Below the pieces are notes generated by a model. The model worked only from the letters and a program-made list of their open reading frames with translations, was not told the origin of the DNA and did not search any database. Shown piece by piece: positions 10,415 through 20,482 of a stretch of DNA of 64,000 bases. This DNA comes from Derxia lacustris (lineage in GTDB: Bacteria; Pseudomonadota; Gammaproteobacteria; Burkholderiales; Burkholderiaceae_E). The translations under genes and the position numbers were made by a program. Location of the stretch: positions 1-64,000 of the forward strand of contig NZ_MUHU01000004.1 in NCBI RefSeq assembly GCF_002105195.1, read 5' to 3'. Each line of letters begins with the position of its first letter. Position 1 is the stretch's first letter.

Positions 10415-11098
10415 ATGACGACAACGACCCTCGACTTCGACCGCGCCCGGTTCAACATGATCGAGCAGCAGATCCGCCCCTGGGATGTGCTCGACCCGTC
10501 CGTGCTCGGCCTGCTGGCCGTGGTGAAGCGCGAAGACTTCGTGCCGCCGGCCTACCGCAGCCTCGCCCTCGCCGATGTGGAAGTGCCGCTCAACGTCGAA
10601 GGCGCCGCCAAGGGCGAAAAGATGTTCCAGCCCCGCGTCGAGGCCCGCGTGCTGCAGGAACTGGCGGTCGGCCCCGACGACACCGTGCTCGAAATCGGCA
10701 CCGGCTCGGGCTTCATGGCGGCGCTGCTGGCGGCGCGCGCGCGGCACGTGACCACGGTCGAAATCGATCCGGCGCTGGCGCGCTTTGCCGAAGCCAATCT
10801 GGCGCGCGCCGGCGTGCGCAATGCCAAGGTGGTGGTGGCCGACGGCGCGCGCGGCCTGCCCCAGCTCGGCGAATTCGACGTGATCGTCATCTCCGGCGGC
10901 CTGCCGCTGCTGCCGCCGGCCTTCGCGGCCCAGCTCAAGATCGGCGGCCGGCTGGCGGCCTTCGTGGGCAGCGGCGTGGTAATGGAAGCCCTGCTGCTCA
11001 CCAAGACCGGCGCCCAGTCGGCCACGCAGCGCAACCTGTTCGAGACCCGCGTGGCCCTGCTGCGCAACGCCGAGCAGCCGTCGACCTTCCGTTTCTAA
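10415..11098 (+). CDS. pcm: Protein-L-isoaspartate O-methyltransferase family protein
   Basis: A 227-residue SAM-dependent methyltransferase of the PCMT family, which repairs isoaspartyl residues in aged proteins. Motif I (VLEIGTGSGF) is at 91-100 and an acidic motif II (VTTVEID) follows. The N-terminal segment (ARFNMIEQQIRPWDVLD) is typical of the betaproteobacterial form placed before rhodanese and tolC, which often diverges from E. coli Pcm, so the methyl acceptor may differ. It probably shares a transcript with the next two genes. Confidence 0.85.
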   Translation: MTTTTLDFDRARFNMIEQQIRPWDVLDPSVLGLLAVVKREDFVPPAYRSLALADVEVPLNVEGAAKGEKMFQPRVEARVLQELAVGPDDTVLEIGTGSGFMAALLAARARHVTTVEIDPALARFAEANLARAGVRNAKVVVADGARGLPQLGEFDVIVISGGLPLLPPAFAAQLKIGGRLAAFVGSGVVMEALLLTKTGAQSATQRNLFETRVALLRNAEQPSTFRF

Positions 11099-11136
11099 AT
11101 CCAGCGGGCCGCCTCCGGCCCGCGCAGGAGCCCGCC

Positions 11137-11460
11137 GTGCAACAGATGCAGCCCACCGAACTGGCCGCCCGCCTCGCCGATACCGCCGCCGAACAGCCGC
11201 TGCTGGTCGATGTGCGTGAAACCTGGGAGGTCGAGCTGTGCCAGATCCCGGGCTCGATCTCGATCCCGATGAACACCATCCCGGCGCGCGTCGGCGAGCT
11301 GGACCCGGACCGCGAGATCGTCTGCATCTGCCATCACGGCGGCCGCAGCGCCCAGGTGGCGTTCTGGCTGGAGCGCAACGGCTTCACCCGCGTCATCAAT
11401 CTGGCCGGCGGCGTGCATGAATGGGCGGGCCAGGTCGATCCGACCATGCGCCGCTACTGA
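11137..11460 (+). CDS. Rhodanese-like sulfurtransferase
   Basis: A single-domain 107-residue rhodanese. The active-site loop CHHGGR spans residues 65-70, with Cys65 the predicted persulfide carrier. It has no signal peptide, so it should act in the cytoplasm. GTG at 11137 is the start, with AGGAG at 11126-11130. It lies between pcm and tolC; substrate and physiological partner are unknown. Confidence 0.88.
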   Translation: MQQMQPTELAARLADTAAEQPLLVDVRETWEVELCQIPGSISIPMNTIPARVGELDPDREIVCICHHGGRSAQVAFWLERNGFTRVINLAGGVHEWAGQVDPTMRRY

Positions 11461-11472
11461 GCCGGAGCCCGC

Positions 11473-12819
11473 ATGCGTCCGACTCGCCTTGCCCGCGCAC
11501 TGACGGCGGCGCTGCTGCCGCTCGGCTTCGCGCTGCTGCCGGCCACGGCCGGCGCGCAATCGCTGCTCCAGTTCTATGAATCGGCGCTCGCCGGCGATCC
11601 GGTCTATGCCGCCGCGCGCGCCCAGGCCCAGTCGGTGCGCGAACGCGAGCCGCAGGCCTTCGGCAGCCTGCTGCCCAATGTGGGCCTGAGCGCCGGCATC
11701 CAGCGCTACTCGCTCGATGCGGTGATCCCGCCCAAGGACACCCGGCACACCGACAACACGCGCAACTACACGCTCCAGCTCACGCAACCGCTGCTGCGCT
11801 GGCAGAGCTATGTGGGCTGGGAGCAGGCCAAGTTGGCGGTGGTGGCGGCCGAAGCCCAGCTGGCGCAGGCCCAGCAGGACCTGCGGCTGCGCGTGACGCG
11901 CGCCTATCTCGATGTGCTGGCGGCCGAAGACACGGTCAATTTCGTGCGCTCCAAGAAGGTCGCCATCGCCGAGCAGCTGGCCTCGGCCAAGCGCAATTTC
12001 GAGGTGGGCACGGCCACCATCACCGATACCAACGAGGCGCAATCGCGCTTCGATCTGGCGGTGGCCGAGGAACTGGGCGCGCTCAACGACGTGGCCACGC
12101 GCCGCGCCGCGCTGCTGCAAGTGAGCGGCCGGGTGCCGGGCGAGCTGGTGCCGCTGCGCACGCCAGTGCAGCTGGCCGCGCCCGAGCCGGCCAATCTCGA
12201 CGACTGGGTCGCGGCGGCCGAAGCCGACAATCCGCAGGTGCAGGCGGCCGGCGTCAATGCCGAGATCGCCACGCGCGAGATCGAACGCGCGCGCGCCGGC
12301 CATCTGCCCACGCTCGATGTGGTGGTGGCGCGCAGCTACCAGTCCAATCTGTCCACCTATGCCATCGCCGGCATCGGCGGCACCAGCACTCGCAACGACA
12401 GCATCGGCCTGCAACTGAGCGTGCCGATCTTTGCCGGCGGCGCAACCCAGGGCCGCGTGCGCGAGGCGGTGGCGCTCGACGAGCAGGCGCGCCAGAACCA
12501 GGAAAACGCGCGTCGGCAGGCAGCCCAGACGGCGCGCCAGACCTATTTCGGGCTCACCTCCGGGCTGGCCCAGGTGCGTGCGCTCGAGACGGCCGAGAAG
12601 TCGAGCCAGTCGTCGCTGGAGTCGAACCAGCTCGGCTACAAGGTGGGCGTGCGCGTGAACATCGACGTGCTCAACGCCCAGCAGCAGCTGTTCTCGACCC
12701 AGCGCGATCTGGCCAAGGCGCGCTACGAGGCGATCTACACCGGGCTGCAACTCAAGTCGGCCGCCGGCCGGCTCGGCGATGCCGATCTGACGCAGGTTGA
12801 CGGGCTGTTCGGCCGCTAG
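11473..12819 (+). CDS. tolC: TolC family outer-membrane channel
   Basis: A 448-residue outer-membrane efflux protein. A signal peptide with likely cleavage at AGA-QS (residue 28/29) is followed by two OEP repeats with long, Gln/Ala-rich helices, the TolC trimeric tunnel architecture. It would serve inner-membrane exporters encoded elsewhere. The start lies 12 bases after the rhodanese stop, and its stop abuts the convergent waaA stop with no gap. Confidence 0.92.
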   Translation: MRPTRLARALTAALLPLGFALLPATAGAQSLLQFYESALAGDPVYAAARAQAQSVREREPQAFGSLLPNVGLSAGIQRYSLDAVIPPKDTRHTDNTRNYTLQLTQPLLRWQSYVGWEQAKLAVVAAEAQLAQAQQDLRLRVTRAYLDVLAAEDTVNFVRSKKVAIAEQLASAKRNFEVGTATITDTNEAQSRFDLAVAEELGALNDVATRRAALLQVSGRVPGELVPLRTPVQLAAPEPANLDDWVAAAEADNPQVQAAGVNAEIATREIERARAGHLPTLDVVVARSYQSNLSTYAIAGIGGTSTRNDSIGLQLSVPIFAGGATQGRVREAVALDEQARQNQENARRQAAQTARQTYFGLTSGLAQVRALETAEKSSQSSLESNQLGYKVGVRVNIDVLNAQQQLFSTQRDLAKARYEAIYTGLQLKSAAGRLGDADLTQVDGLFGR

Positions 12820-14136
12820 TCAGTCGAACAGCGCGGCGAGCGCAGTCAGATTGCGCTCGGTCGCGCCGCGATGGCGCGCGGCAAATGTGCCGGCCGCCGC
12901 CGCCATCGCCGCGCGCCGTGCCGGATCGCCGGCAATGCCGAACAGCGCCGGCCACACCTCGTCGGCGGCATTCACGCGCAGCAGCGCGCCGGCCTCGACG
13001 GCCAGCCGCGAAGCCTCGGCAAAGTTGAACTGGCTCGGCCCCATGACGGCCGGGCAGCCGCAGGCGCTGGCTTCGATCAGGTTCTGGCCGCCGAGCGGCA
13101 GCAGGCTGCCACCCACGAAGGCGGCATCGGCGAGCGTGTAGTAGGCCGCCAGCTCGCCCATCGAATCGCCGATCCACACCTCGTCGTCGGGCGCGGGCAG
13201 CGCCTGACTGCGCAGCGCCACGCGCAGGCCGCGCGCGCGCGCCAGCTCGGCAACTTCGGCAAAGCGCTGGGGATGGCGCGGCACGATCGCCAGCAGCGCG
13301 CCGCCGCGCTCGGCCGGCAGCCGGTCGAGCAGCAGCGCCTCCTCGCTCTGGCCGGCATGCTCGCGGGTCGAGGCGAGCAGCAGCACGCGGCGCGCGCCGA
13401 TGGCCGCACGCCAGTCGCGGCCGAGCGCCACGGCGGCCGGCGCCGGCGCCAGATCGAACTTGAGGTTGCCGCAGACCGCCAGCCGGCGTGCGCCAAAGCT
13501 GCGCATGCGCGCGGCGTCGTCCTCGGTCTGCACGGTGGCGAGCGCGATGGCGCGCACCGCCGGTTCGAGCAGCGCGGCAAAGCGCCGGCCGCGCCGCGCG
13601 CTGCGCTCGGACAGCCGGCCGTTGACCAGCGCCACCGCCACGCCGCGCGCGGCCGACAGCCGGATCAGCTGCGGCCAGATTTCGGTTTCCATCAGCAGGC
13701 AGACGCGCGGCCGGAATGCGGCCAGAAAGCCGCGCACCGCAAAGCCGATGTCGTAGGGCGCAAACACCGATTCGAGCCGGCCGGCGCCGATCAGCCCGGC
13801 AAACACCTGCTGCGCGGCAGCCCGGCCGGCCGGCGTCATGTGGGTCAGCACGAACACCGCGCCCGGCCGTTCGCGCGCCAGCGCCTCGACCAGCGGCGCG
13901 ACCGCGCGCGTCTCGCCGACCGAGACCGCATGCACCCAGATGCGCTCGGCATCGGGCCGGCGCGCATGCCGGCCGAGCCGCTCGGCGCGATGCTGGCCAT
14001 AGCCGGGCTCGCGGCGCGCGCGCCAGGCCAGCCGCGCGAAGGCCAGCGGCAGGGCAATCCACCACAGCAGCGCATAGCCGGCGGCGGCCAGGCGCTCGCG
14101 CGGCGACAGGCGCAGGTCGGCGCCGGGCCGGTTCAT
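12820..14136 (-). CDS. waaA: 3-deoxy-D-manno-octulosonic acid transferase WaaA
   Basis: Transfers Kdo from CMP-Kdo to lipid A precursor on the inner face of the inner membrane. The 438-residue product has an N-terminal hydrophobic anchor (YALLWWIALPLAFARLAW, near 17-34), the N-domain segment IWVHAVSVGETRA with its catalytic Glu, and the C-terminal GGSLLPLGGQNLIEASA nucleotide-binding loop. The start overlaps the waaC stop by ATGA, so both core genes are coupled. Confidence 0.95.
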   Translation of the reverse strand: MNRPGADLRLSPRERLAAAGYALLWWIALPLAFARLAWRARREPGYGQHRAERLGRHARRPDAERIWVHAVSVGETRAVAPLVEALARERPGAVFVLTHMTPAGRAAAQQVFAGLIGAGRLESVFAPYDIGFAVRGFLAAFRPRVCLLMETEIWPQLIRLSAARGVAVALVNGRLSERSARRGRRFAALLEPAVRAIALATVQTEDDAARMRSFGARRLAVCGNLKFDLAPAPAAVALGRDWRAAIGARRVLLLASTREHAGQSEEALLLDRLPAERGGALLAIVPRHPQRFAEVAELARARGLRVALRSQALPAPDDEVWIGDSMGELAAYYTLADAAFVGGSLLPLGGQNLIEASACGCPAVMGPSQFNFAEASRLAVEAGALLRVNAADEVWPALFGIAGDPARRAAMAAAAGTFAARHRGATERNLTALAALFD

Positions 14137-15101
14137 GCGCGCGCCAGTTCTTGCATTGCGCCAAACACGTCATCGACGCCGGGCGGCTGGCCAACGTCGC
14201 CAAGGCAGCGATGCGGCGTGCTGGCGACGATGCCCACATGCGTCGGCGAGGTGGCCACGTAAATCGCCACCACCGGCGCGCCGACCGCCGCTGCCAGAAA
14301 ACTGAGCCCGGTATCGACGCCGACCACGCAGCTCGCGCCGGCCAGCACGCCGGCCCATTCCACCAGCCCCAGCGCGCGCGGCGCCACCTGGGCGCCGTCG
14401 ATGCCGTCGGCCAGCCGCTCGGCGCGCGCGCGCTCGGCGGCATTGCCCCAGGCCAAGCCGACGCGACGGCCGGCGCGCGTCTGCTGCGCGAGCAGGCTGC
14501 GCCAGTGCGCCTCGGGCCAGAGCTTCTCGTCACGCGCGGTAGCGGTGAGCGCGATCGCATAGGGCTCGCTGCCGGCCAGCCAGTCGGGCCGCTGCGGCGG
14601 TGGCGTCAGGCCGTAGTGCGGCGCGCCCTCGGGCGCGTAGCCCAGCGCCCAGCCGGCGAGCGCGCGGTAGCGGCGCGTGGCCGGCTGGCTGAAATACGGC
14701 CCGTTGGCAAAACCGCGGTCGTAGAACGCCGCCGCGAGCGGCTCGCGTGCCGATTCGCGTGCATAGCCAAGGTGCTCGCCATGGGCGATGCGCGCTACCA
14801 GTGCGCTCTTCACATTGCCCTGGCTGTCGACGATGGCGTCGTAATGGCTGGCGCGCAGCCGGCGCCACAGCACGCCGGCCTCGCCGCGCGTGGTCGCCGA
14901 CAGCGGCGCCCGGCGCCAGCGCCGCAGCGCGATCGGAATCACCTGGGCGATGCCGGGATGCAGGCCGAGCAGGCCGGCATAGGCCTCCTCCACGATCCAG
15001 TCGATGCGCGCCTCGGGCCGGGCGCGCAGGATGTCGCCGACGACGGGCAGGTTGTGAATCACATCGCCCATCGAACTGATCTTGACCAGAAGAACCCGCA
15101 T
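14133..15101 (-). CDS. waaC: LPS heptosyltransferase I WaaC
   Basis: GT9 enzyme that adds the first L-glycero-D-manno-heptose to Kdo-lipid A from ADP-heptose. The 322-residue product begins with the hallmark MRVLLVKISSMGDVIHNLP and contains VVGVDTGLSFLAAAVGAPVV near the C-terminus. ATG at 15101 is the start matching the family N-terminus. The ADP-heptose supply genes hldA (29446) and hldC (58315) are in this window but distant. Confidence 0.95.
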   Translation of the reverse strand: MRVLLVKISSMGDVIHNLPVVGDILRARPEARIDWIVEEAYAGLLGLHPGIAQVIPIALRRWRRAPLSATTRGEAGVLWRRLRASHYDAIVDSQGNVKSALVARIAHGEHLGYARESAREPLAAAFYDRGFANGPYFSQPATRRYRALAGWALGYAPEGAPHYGLTPPPQRPDWLAGSEPYAIALTATARDEKLWPEAHWRSLLAQQTRAGRRVGLAWGNAAERARAERLADGIDGAQVAPRALGLVEWAGVLAGASCVVGVDTGLSFLAAAVGAPVVAIYVATSPTHVGIVASTPHRCLGDVGQPPGVDDVFGAMQELARA

Positions 15102-15456
15102 CCGCCCCGCCCTGTACTGAATGACATCGTCGCGTGCCAAGGTCGGGCGCGAGGTCGCCATTCGCGGCGAACATCCCGCAACCGTCAGCTGCCGCGAAAG
15201 GGGGCCGAGCTTACAATCCCGCCGCTTCGCGCACACGCGCGCGACCCGGCAGGCGCGAAATATGCTGAAGCAACACCGCTCGCACGCCGCAACTGTGCCG
15301 ACCTTCCGCAGGCTTGCGCTCGGGCGCTACCCGCGCCGCCAGCCTTCCAGTACCTTGCAGTCCGCCAGCCAGACGCAACGCCCTCCTCCCGATGCACAAG
15401 GCGCGCTCACTGCGCCGATCGCCGACTTTCACACTCCAGGAACTCCAGGAATTCCC
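15102..15456. other. Intergenic region between divergent waaC and galU
   Basis: About 355 bases with no credible gene. It must hold promoters for both divergent units; TACAAT at 15212-15217 could be a galU minus-10, but no well-spaced minus-35 is visible. The only clear structure is a tandem 9-base duplication just before galU. Confidence 0.5.
15433..15450 (+). promoter_or_regulatory. Duplicated ribosome-binding segment before galU
   Basis: ACTCCAGGA occurs twice in tandem (15433-15441 and 15442-15450). Each copy carries AGGA; the second lies six bases before the galU ATG and is the likely functional Shine-Dalgarno. Confidence 0.5.
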
Positions 15457-16314
15457 ATGACCCAAGTCCGCAAAGCCGTCTTTCCTGTCGCCGGCCTCGG
15501 TACGCGCTCGCTGCCCGCCACCAAGGCGATTCCGAAGGAAATGCTGACCGTGGTTGACAAGCCGCTGATCCAGTACGCCGTGGAAGAAGCGGTCGCCGCC
15601 GGCATCACCGACATGATCTTCATCACCAGCCGCAGCAAGCGCGCGCTGGAAGACCATTTCGACAAGGCGCCCGAGCTCGAAGCCGAGCTCGAAGCGCGCG
15701 GCAAGAAGGAGCTGCTCGACATCGTGAAGAGCATCGCGCCCAAGGGCGTGAACTTCATCTTCATCCGCCAGCCCGAGCCGCTCGGCCTGGGCCATGCGGT
15801 GCTCTGCGCCCAGCCGGCCGTCGGCAACGAACCCTTCGCGGTGCTGCTGCCCGACGATCTGCTCTACGCCGACGAATCGGTGACCAAGCAGCTGGTGCAG
15901 CAGTACGAAGCCCATGGCGCCAGCGTGCTCGGCGTGATGGACGTGGCGCGCGAGGACACCAAGAAGTACGGCATCATCGCCGCCGACCCGATCACGCCGG
16001 CCACCTCGAAGGTGACCTACATGGTCGAAAAGCCCAAGCCCGAGGAAGCGCCGTCCACGCTCGCCGTGGTCGGTCGCTATGTGCTTGAGCCGCAGGTCTT
16101 TGCCGAGCTGGTCAACACGCCGCGCGGCGCCGGCGGCGAAATCCAGCTCACCGACGGCATCGCCGCGCTGATGAGCTCGCGCAAGGTCGTGGCGCACCGC
16201 TACGTCGGCACGCGCTACGACTGCGGCACGCGCCAGGGCTGGTGGGAGGCCAACATCGAGATCGGCCGCAACCATCCCGAGCTGAAGGAACTGGCCGCCA
16301 AGCTGCTCAAGTAA
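15457..16314 (+). CDS. galU: UTP-glucose-1-phosphate uridylyltransferase GalU
   Basis: Makes UDP-glucose for LPS and exopolysaccharide synthesis. The 285-residue product has the nucleotide loop [17 protein letters not shown] (13-29), the lysine-bearing [13 protein letters not shown], and the EKP motif. Start ATG 15457 follows a duplicated AGGA. A strong terminator follows at 16366. It complements the phosphoglucomutase across the terminator, galE (39891) and the rhamnose genes in supplying sugar nucleotides. Confidence 0.97.
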   Translation: MTQVRKAVFPVAGLGTRSLPATKAIPKEMLTVVDKPLIQYAVEEAVAAGITDMIFITSRSKRALEDHFDKAPELEAELEARGKKELLDIVKSIAPKGVNFIFIRQPEPLGLGHAVLCAQPAVGNEPFAVLLPDDLLYADESVTKQLVQQYEAHGASVLGVMDVAREDTKKYGIIAADPITPATSKVTYMVEKPKPEEAPSTLAVVGRYVLEPQVFAELVNTPRGAGGEIQLTDGIAALMSSRKVVAHRYVGTRYDCGTRQGWWEANIEIGRNHPELKELAAKLLK

Positions 16315-16365
16315 GCAGGTTTGCAAGGGCTTGCAACCCCGCCACGGAGCGGGGCTGCACCAAAA

Positions 16366-16391
16366 CAAAGAGGGCCGAAAGGCCCTCTTTG
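16366..16391. terminator. Bidirectional intrinsic terminator between galU and the convergent mutase gene
   Basis: A perfect 11-base-pair stem, CAAAGAGGGCC (16366-16376) with GGCCCTCTTTG (16381-16391), is closed by a GAAA tetraloop. The A-rich left flank and T-rich right arm let it serve both convergent genes. Confidence 0.88.
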
Positions 16392-16427
16392 CATTTCAGG
16401 CGCCGCCCGTCGCGCGGGCAGCCGGCA

Positions 16428-17822
16428 TCAGAACGGCAGCTTGGCGTCGGGCTTGACCGCCAGGATCGCCTTGCGGAATTCGCCCTGGATGCGTTCGAGC
16501 GCTTCGGCGTTGTCGGCCTCGAAGCGCAGCACCACCACCGGCGTGGTGTTCGACGGACGCGCCAGACCGAAGCCGTCGGGGAACTCGGCGCGCACGCCGT
16601 CGATCGTGATGAGTTCGGTCGCGCCTTCGAACTTGGCCGTGGCTTGCAGCTTCTCGACCAGCGTGAAGTTCTCGCCCTCGGGCAGTTCGAGCTTGAGCTC
16701 GGGCGTGCTGGAGGCGTTGGGCAGCGCATTGAGCACCGCGCTCGGATCGTCCGAACGGGACAGGATTTCGAGCAGGCGGGCGCCGGTGTACAGGCCGTCG
16801 TCAAAGCCGTACCAGCGTTCCTTGAAGAAGGTGTGGCCGCTCATCTCGCCGGCCAGCGGGGCGCCGGTTTCCTTGAGCTTGGCCTTGACCAGCGAATGCC
16901 CGGTGCGCCACAGCAGCGGCACGCCGCCGGCTTCGCGCACCACATTGCCGACATGGCGGCTGCACTTCACGTCGAAGATGATCTGCTGGCCCGGATTGCG
17001 CGACAGCACGTCACGCGCGAACAGCATCAGCTGGCGGTCGGGCCAGATGATGTTGCCTTCCTTGGTCACCACGCCCAGACGATCGCCGTCGCCGTCGAAA
17101 GCCAGGCCGATTTCGGCGTCGGTGTCCTTGAGCGCCTGCGCCACGTCTTCGAGGTTGTGCGGATCGGCCGGATCGGGATGGTGGTTGGGGAAGGTGCCGT
17201 CCACTTCGCAGAACAGCTCCTTGACCACCGTGGCGCCGAGGCGCTTGAACAGCTCGGGCGCATAGGCGCCGGGAATGCCGTTGCCGGCGTCGAGCACGAC
17301 CTTGATCGGGCGCGCCAGCTTGACGTCGCCGATGATGCGCTGGATGTAGCGCTCGGCGATGTCGTCGGTGCTGTAGCCGCCGGCGCCTTCGGCCAGCTTG
17401 CCTTCCACGATGCGGGTGCGCAGGCCGGTGATGGTGTCGCCGTAGATGGCTTCGCCGGCCACGACCATCTTGAGGCCGTTGTACTCGGGCGGGTTGTGCG
17501 AGCCGGTGACCATGACGCCGGTCGGAATGCCGAGTTCATAGGTGGCGAAGTACAGCATCGGCGTGGCGACCAGACCCACGTCGACCACATCGAGGCCGCC
17601 GGCGCGCAGGCCGTCGGCGAGCGCCTTGGCCAGTTCCGGACCCGACACGCGGCCATCGCGGCCGATGACGGCGGCGGTCTGGCCGCGTTCGCGCGCGAGC
17701 GTCGCGATCGACTGGCCGATCAGGCGCACGGCATCGGGCGTGAGCGCGGTCGAAACGACGCCGCGAATGTCATAGGCCTTGAACAGCGATGCGGCAGGTG
17801 CGTTGGAAGAATCGAGGGCCAT
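16428..17822 (-). CDS. manB: Phosphomannomutase/phosphoglucomutase (AlgC/ManB type)
   Basis: Interconverts hexose 6- and 1-phosphates, feeding GDP-mannose, UDP-glucose and dTDP-rhamnose synthesis. The 464-residue protein has the phosphoserine loop TGSHNP at 106-111 (Ser108), the metal loop DGDGD at 243-247 and the sugar-binding GEMSGH at 325-330, the same residue numbers as Pseudomonas AlgC. It is convergent with galU and divergent from the rml operon, consistent with a shared sugar-nucleotide role. Confidence 0.94.
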   Translation of the reverse strand: MALDSSNAPAASLFKAYDIRGVVSTALTPDAVRLIGQSIATLARERGQTAAVIGRDGRVSGPELAKALADGLRAGGLDVVDVGLVATPMLYFATYELGIPTGVMVTGSHNPPEYNGLKMVVAGEAIYGDTITGLRTRIVEGKLAEGAGGYSTDDIAERYIQRIIGDVKLARPIKVVLDAGNGIPGAYAPELFKRLGATVVKELFCEVDGTFPNHHPDPADPHNLEDVAQALKDTDAEIGLAFDGDGDRLGVVTKEGNIIWPDRQLMLFARDVLSRNPGQQIIFDVKCSRHVGNVVREAGGVPLLWRTGHSLVKAKLKETGAPLAGEMSGHTFFKERWYGFDDGLYTGARLLEILSRSDDPSAVLNALPNASSTPELKLELPEGENFTLVEKLQATAKFEGATELITIDGVRAEFPDGFGLARPSNTTPVVVLRFEADNAEALERIQGEFRKAILAVKPDAKLPF

Positions 17823-17897
17823 CGGCGGTTTTCCTTGAACAGGTAGGACAACAATATGGAGTGAGGATGGGCGGAGCGAAGGTTTTCATGCAGCCAC

Positions 17898-17903
17898 TAG
17901 AAT
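17898..17903 (+). promoter_or_regulatory. Candidate minus-10 element of the rml operon
   Basis: TAGAAT, preceded by C, lies 80 bases before rfbB. The same CTAGAAT heptamer occurs upstream of pcm (10282) and of the GT2 gene at 37174 (37102), suggesting a recurring minus-10 form. No convincing minus-35 is visible here. Confidence 0.3.
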
Positions 17904-17982
17904 GGCGGCCCCATCAGCGGCAAATGGTAATTGCGGACCAAGACATTCCGCGCCGCCCGCAGCCCATCAGGTAAGCGATCCC

Positions 17983-19044
17983 ATGATTTTTGTGACAGGC
18001 GGAGCCGGCTTCATCGGCTCGAACTTCGTGCTGCATCGACTTGCCCGGTTCGATGAGCCGATCGTGGTGATCGACAAGCTCACCTATGCCGGCAATCGCG
18101 AGAACCTCGCCTCGGCGCAGCATGATCCGCGCCTGATCTTCAGTCATACCGACATCTGCGATGGCGCGGCGATCGCCGCGCTGTTTGCAGCGCACCGGCC
18201 GCGCGCCATCGTGCACTTTGCCGCCGAGAGCCATGTCGACCGCTCCATTCTCGGCCCCGGCGAATTCATCCGCACCAATGTCAACGGCAGCTTCGAACTG
18301 CTCGAAGCCGCGCGCAAGTACTGGCAGGAACTCGCAGCCGAAGCGCGCGCCGGCTTCCGCTTTCTGCATGTGTCGACCGACGAGGTCTACGGCTCGCTCG
18401 GCCCCGACGACGCGCCGTTCAGCGAGACCACCGCCTACGCGCCCAACAGCCCCTATTCGGCATCGAAGGCCGCGTCCGACCATCTGGTGCGCGCCTATCA
18501 CCACACCTACGGGCTGCCGGTGCTGACCACCAATTGCAGCAACAACTACGGCCCGTTCCAGTTTCCGGAAAAGCTCATCCCGCTGATCCTGCAGAACGCG
18601 CTCGACGGCAAGCCGCTGCCGATCTACGGCGACGGCCTCAACGTACGCGACTGGCTGTTCGTGCTCGACCATTGCCGCGCCATCGAGCGTGTGCTCGAAA
18701 CCGGCAGGCCGGGCGAGGTTTACAACGTCGGCGGCAAGAACGAGATCCGCAACATCGACGTGGTGACCGTGCTGTGCGCCATCCTCGACGAACTGCGCCC
18801 GCGCGCAGAAGGCCGCTACGCCGACCTCATCACCTACGTCAAGGATCGCCCGGGCCACGACCGCCGCTACGCCATCGACCCGAGCAAGATCGAACGCGAA
18901 CTCGACTGGCGCCCCGAGGAAACCTTCGAGACCGGCATCCGCGCGACGGTGGCCTGGTATCTCGACAATCGCGGCTGGGTCGACCGGGTGCGCGACGGCA
19001 GCTATCGCGACTGGATCGACCGCCAATACGGAGAGCGCACATGA
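17983..19044 (+). CDS. rfbB: dTDP-glucose 4,6-dehydratase RmlB
   Basis: Second step of dTDP-L-rhamnose synthesis. The 353-residue short-chain dehydrogenase has the NAD loop GGAGFIGS near residues 6-13, STDEVYG at 131-137 and the catalytic YSASK at 158-162. ATG 17983 opens the operon rmlB-A-C-D, whose members each overlap the next by ATGA. This is the first gene of the surface-polysaccharide island. Confidence 0.97.
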   Translation: MIFVTGGAGFIGSNFVLHRLARFDEPIVVIDKLTYAGNRENLASAQHDPRLIFSHTDICDGAAIAALFAAHRPRAIVHFAAESHVDRSILGPGEFIRTNVNGSFELLEAARKYWQELAAEARAGFRFLHVSTDEVYGSLGPDDAPFSETTAYAPNSPYSASKAASDHLVRAYHHTYGLPVLTTNCSNNYGPFQFPEKLIPLILQNALDGKPLPIYGDGLNVRDWLFVLDHCRAIERVLETGRPGEVYNVGGKNEIRNIDVVTVLCAILDELRPRAEGRYADLITYVKDRPGHDRRYAIDPSKIERELDWRPEETFETGIRATVAWYLDNRGWVDRVRDGSYRDWIDRQYGERT

Positions 19045-19940
19045 GCGCCATCAATCGCAAGGGCATCGTGCTGGCCGGCGGCTCGGGCACGCGGCTGTAT
19101 CCGGTCACGCGCGTGGTGTCGAAGCAGCTGCTGCCGATCCACGACAAGCCGATGGTCTATTACCCGCTGAGCACGCTGATGATCGCGGGCATCCGCGACA
19201 TCCTGCTCATCTCCACGCCGAGCGATCTGCCGCGCTTCGCCGAGCTGCTCGGCGACGGCAGCCAGTGGGGGCTCAACATCGGCTATGTGGTGCAGCCGTC
19301 CCCGGATGGCCTCGCGCAGGCCTTCATCCTGGGCCGCGATTTCATCGGCAGCGACCCGGCTGCGCTGGTGCTGGGCGACAACATCTTCTACGGCCACGAG
19401 TTGTCGCTGCGGCTGCAGAACGCCAATGCGCGCACCGACGGCGCCACGGTCTTCGCCTATCACGTACTTGATCCGGAGCGCTACGGCGTGGTCGATTTCG
19501 ATACTGCCGGCCGCGCGCTCAGCATCGAAGAGAAGCCGGCCAAGCCCAAGAGCAACTACGCCGTCACCGGCCTGTACTTCTACGACAACCGGGTGGTCGA
19601 CATCGCGCGCGACATCCGGCCGTCGGCGCGCGGCGAGCTTGAGATCACCGACGTCAATGCGCGCTATCTGGCCGACGGTCAGCTGTCGGTCGAGATCATG
19701 GGTCGCGGCATGGCCTGGCTCGATACCGGCACGCACGAGTCGCTGCTGCAAGCCTCGACCTTCATCGAAACCATCGAGACGCGTCAGGGCCTGAAAGTGT
19801 GCTGCCCCGAGGAAATCGCCTTCCGCCAGGGCTGGATCGATGCCGAGCAGCTGGCCCGCCTCGCCGAGCCGCTGAAGAAGAACAACTACGGCCAGTACCT
19901 GCTGCGCATCATCAACGAACGCGTGTTCCCGTCTGCATGA
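19041..19940 (+). CDS. rfbA: Glucose-1-phosphate thymidylyltransferase RmlA
   Basis: Makes dTDP-glucose, the first step of rhamnose synthesis and usually feedback-inhibited by dTDP-rhamnose. The 299-residue product has the nucleotidyltransferase loop [13 protein letters not shown] near 11-23, [18 protein letters not shown], and the metal-binding LGDNIFYG. It is coupled to rfbB and rfbC by four-base overlaps. Confidence 0.97.
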   Translation: MSAINRKGIVLAGGSGTRLYPVTRVVSKQLLPIHDKPMVYYPLSTLMIAGIRDILLISTPSDLPRFAELLGDGSQWGLNIGYVVQPSPDGLAQAFILGRDFIGSDPAALVLGDNIFYGHELSLRLQNANARTDGATVFAYHVLDPERYGVVDFDTAGRALSIEEKPAKPKSNYAVTGLYFYDNRVVDIARDIRPSARGELEITDVNARYLADGQLSVEIMGRGMAWLDTGTHESLLQASTFIETIETRQGLKVCCPEEIAFRQGWIDAEQLARLAEPLKKNNYGQYLLRIINERVFPSA

Positions 19941-20482
19941 ACGTCATTCCGACCCGCCTGCCCGAAGTGCTCATCCTCGAACCCAAGGTGTTCGGCGATG
20001 CGCGCGGCTTCTTCCTCGAAAGCTGGAATGCGCGCACCTTCGCCGAGGCCACCGGCAGCGCCGCCGCCTTCGTGCAGGACAACCATTCGCGCTCGGCGCG
20101 CAATGTGCTGCGCGGCATCCACTATCAGATGGTCAAGCCGCAGGGAAAGCTGGTGCGCGTGGTGGCTGGCCGGGTGCTCGACGTGGCAGTCGATCTGCGC
20201 CGCAGCTCGCCCAACTTCGGCCAGTGGGCCGGGGTTGAGCTGAGCGCCGAGAACCATCGGCAGCTGTGGATTCCGCCCGGCTTCGGCCACGGCTTTGCGG
20301 TGCTGAGCGACAGCGCCGACTTCCTCTACAAGACGACCGAGTACTGGCTGCCGGAGCATGACCGCAGCCTGCGCTGGAACGATCCGGCGCTCGGCATCGA
20401 CTGGCAGCTCGACGGCGAGCCGCTGGTCGCCGCCAAGGACGCCGCCGCGCCGCTGCTGAGCGACGCCGAGGTCTACGCATGA
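19937..20482 (+). CDS. rfbC: dTDP-4-dehydrorhamnose 3,5-epimerase RmlC
   Basis: A 181-residue cupin enzyme, third step of the rhamnose pathway. [20 protein letters not shown] carries the catalytic His62, and [12 protein letters not shown] is the second conserved cupin strand. Overlaps its neighbours by ATGA on both sides. Confidence 0.96.
   Translation: MNVIPTRLPEVLILEPKVFGDARGFFLESWNARTFAEATGSAAAFVQDNHSRSARNVLRGIHYQMVKPQGKLVRVVAGRVLDVAVDLRRSSPNFGQWAGVELSAENHRQLWIPPGFGHGFAVLSDSADFLYKTTEYWLPEHDRSLRWNDPALGIDWQLDGEPLVAAKDAAAPLLSDAEVYA

Noticed and set aside
11103..11122. Hairpin GCGGGCC/GGCCCGC after pcm as a terminator
   Set aside because: No T run follows and the downstream rhodanese has a ribosome site right after it, so read-through is more likely.
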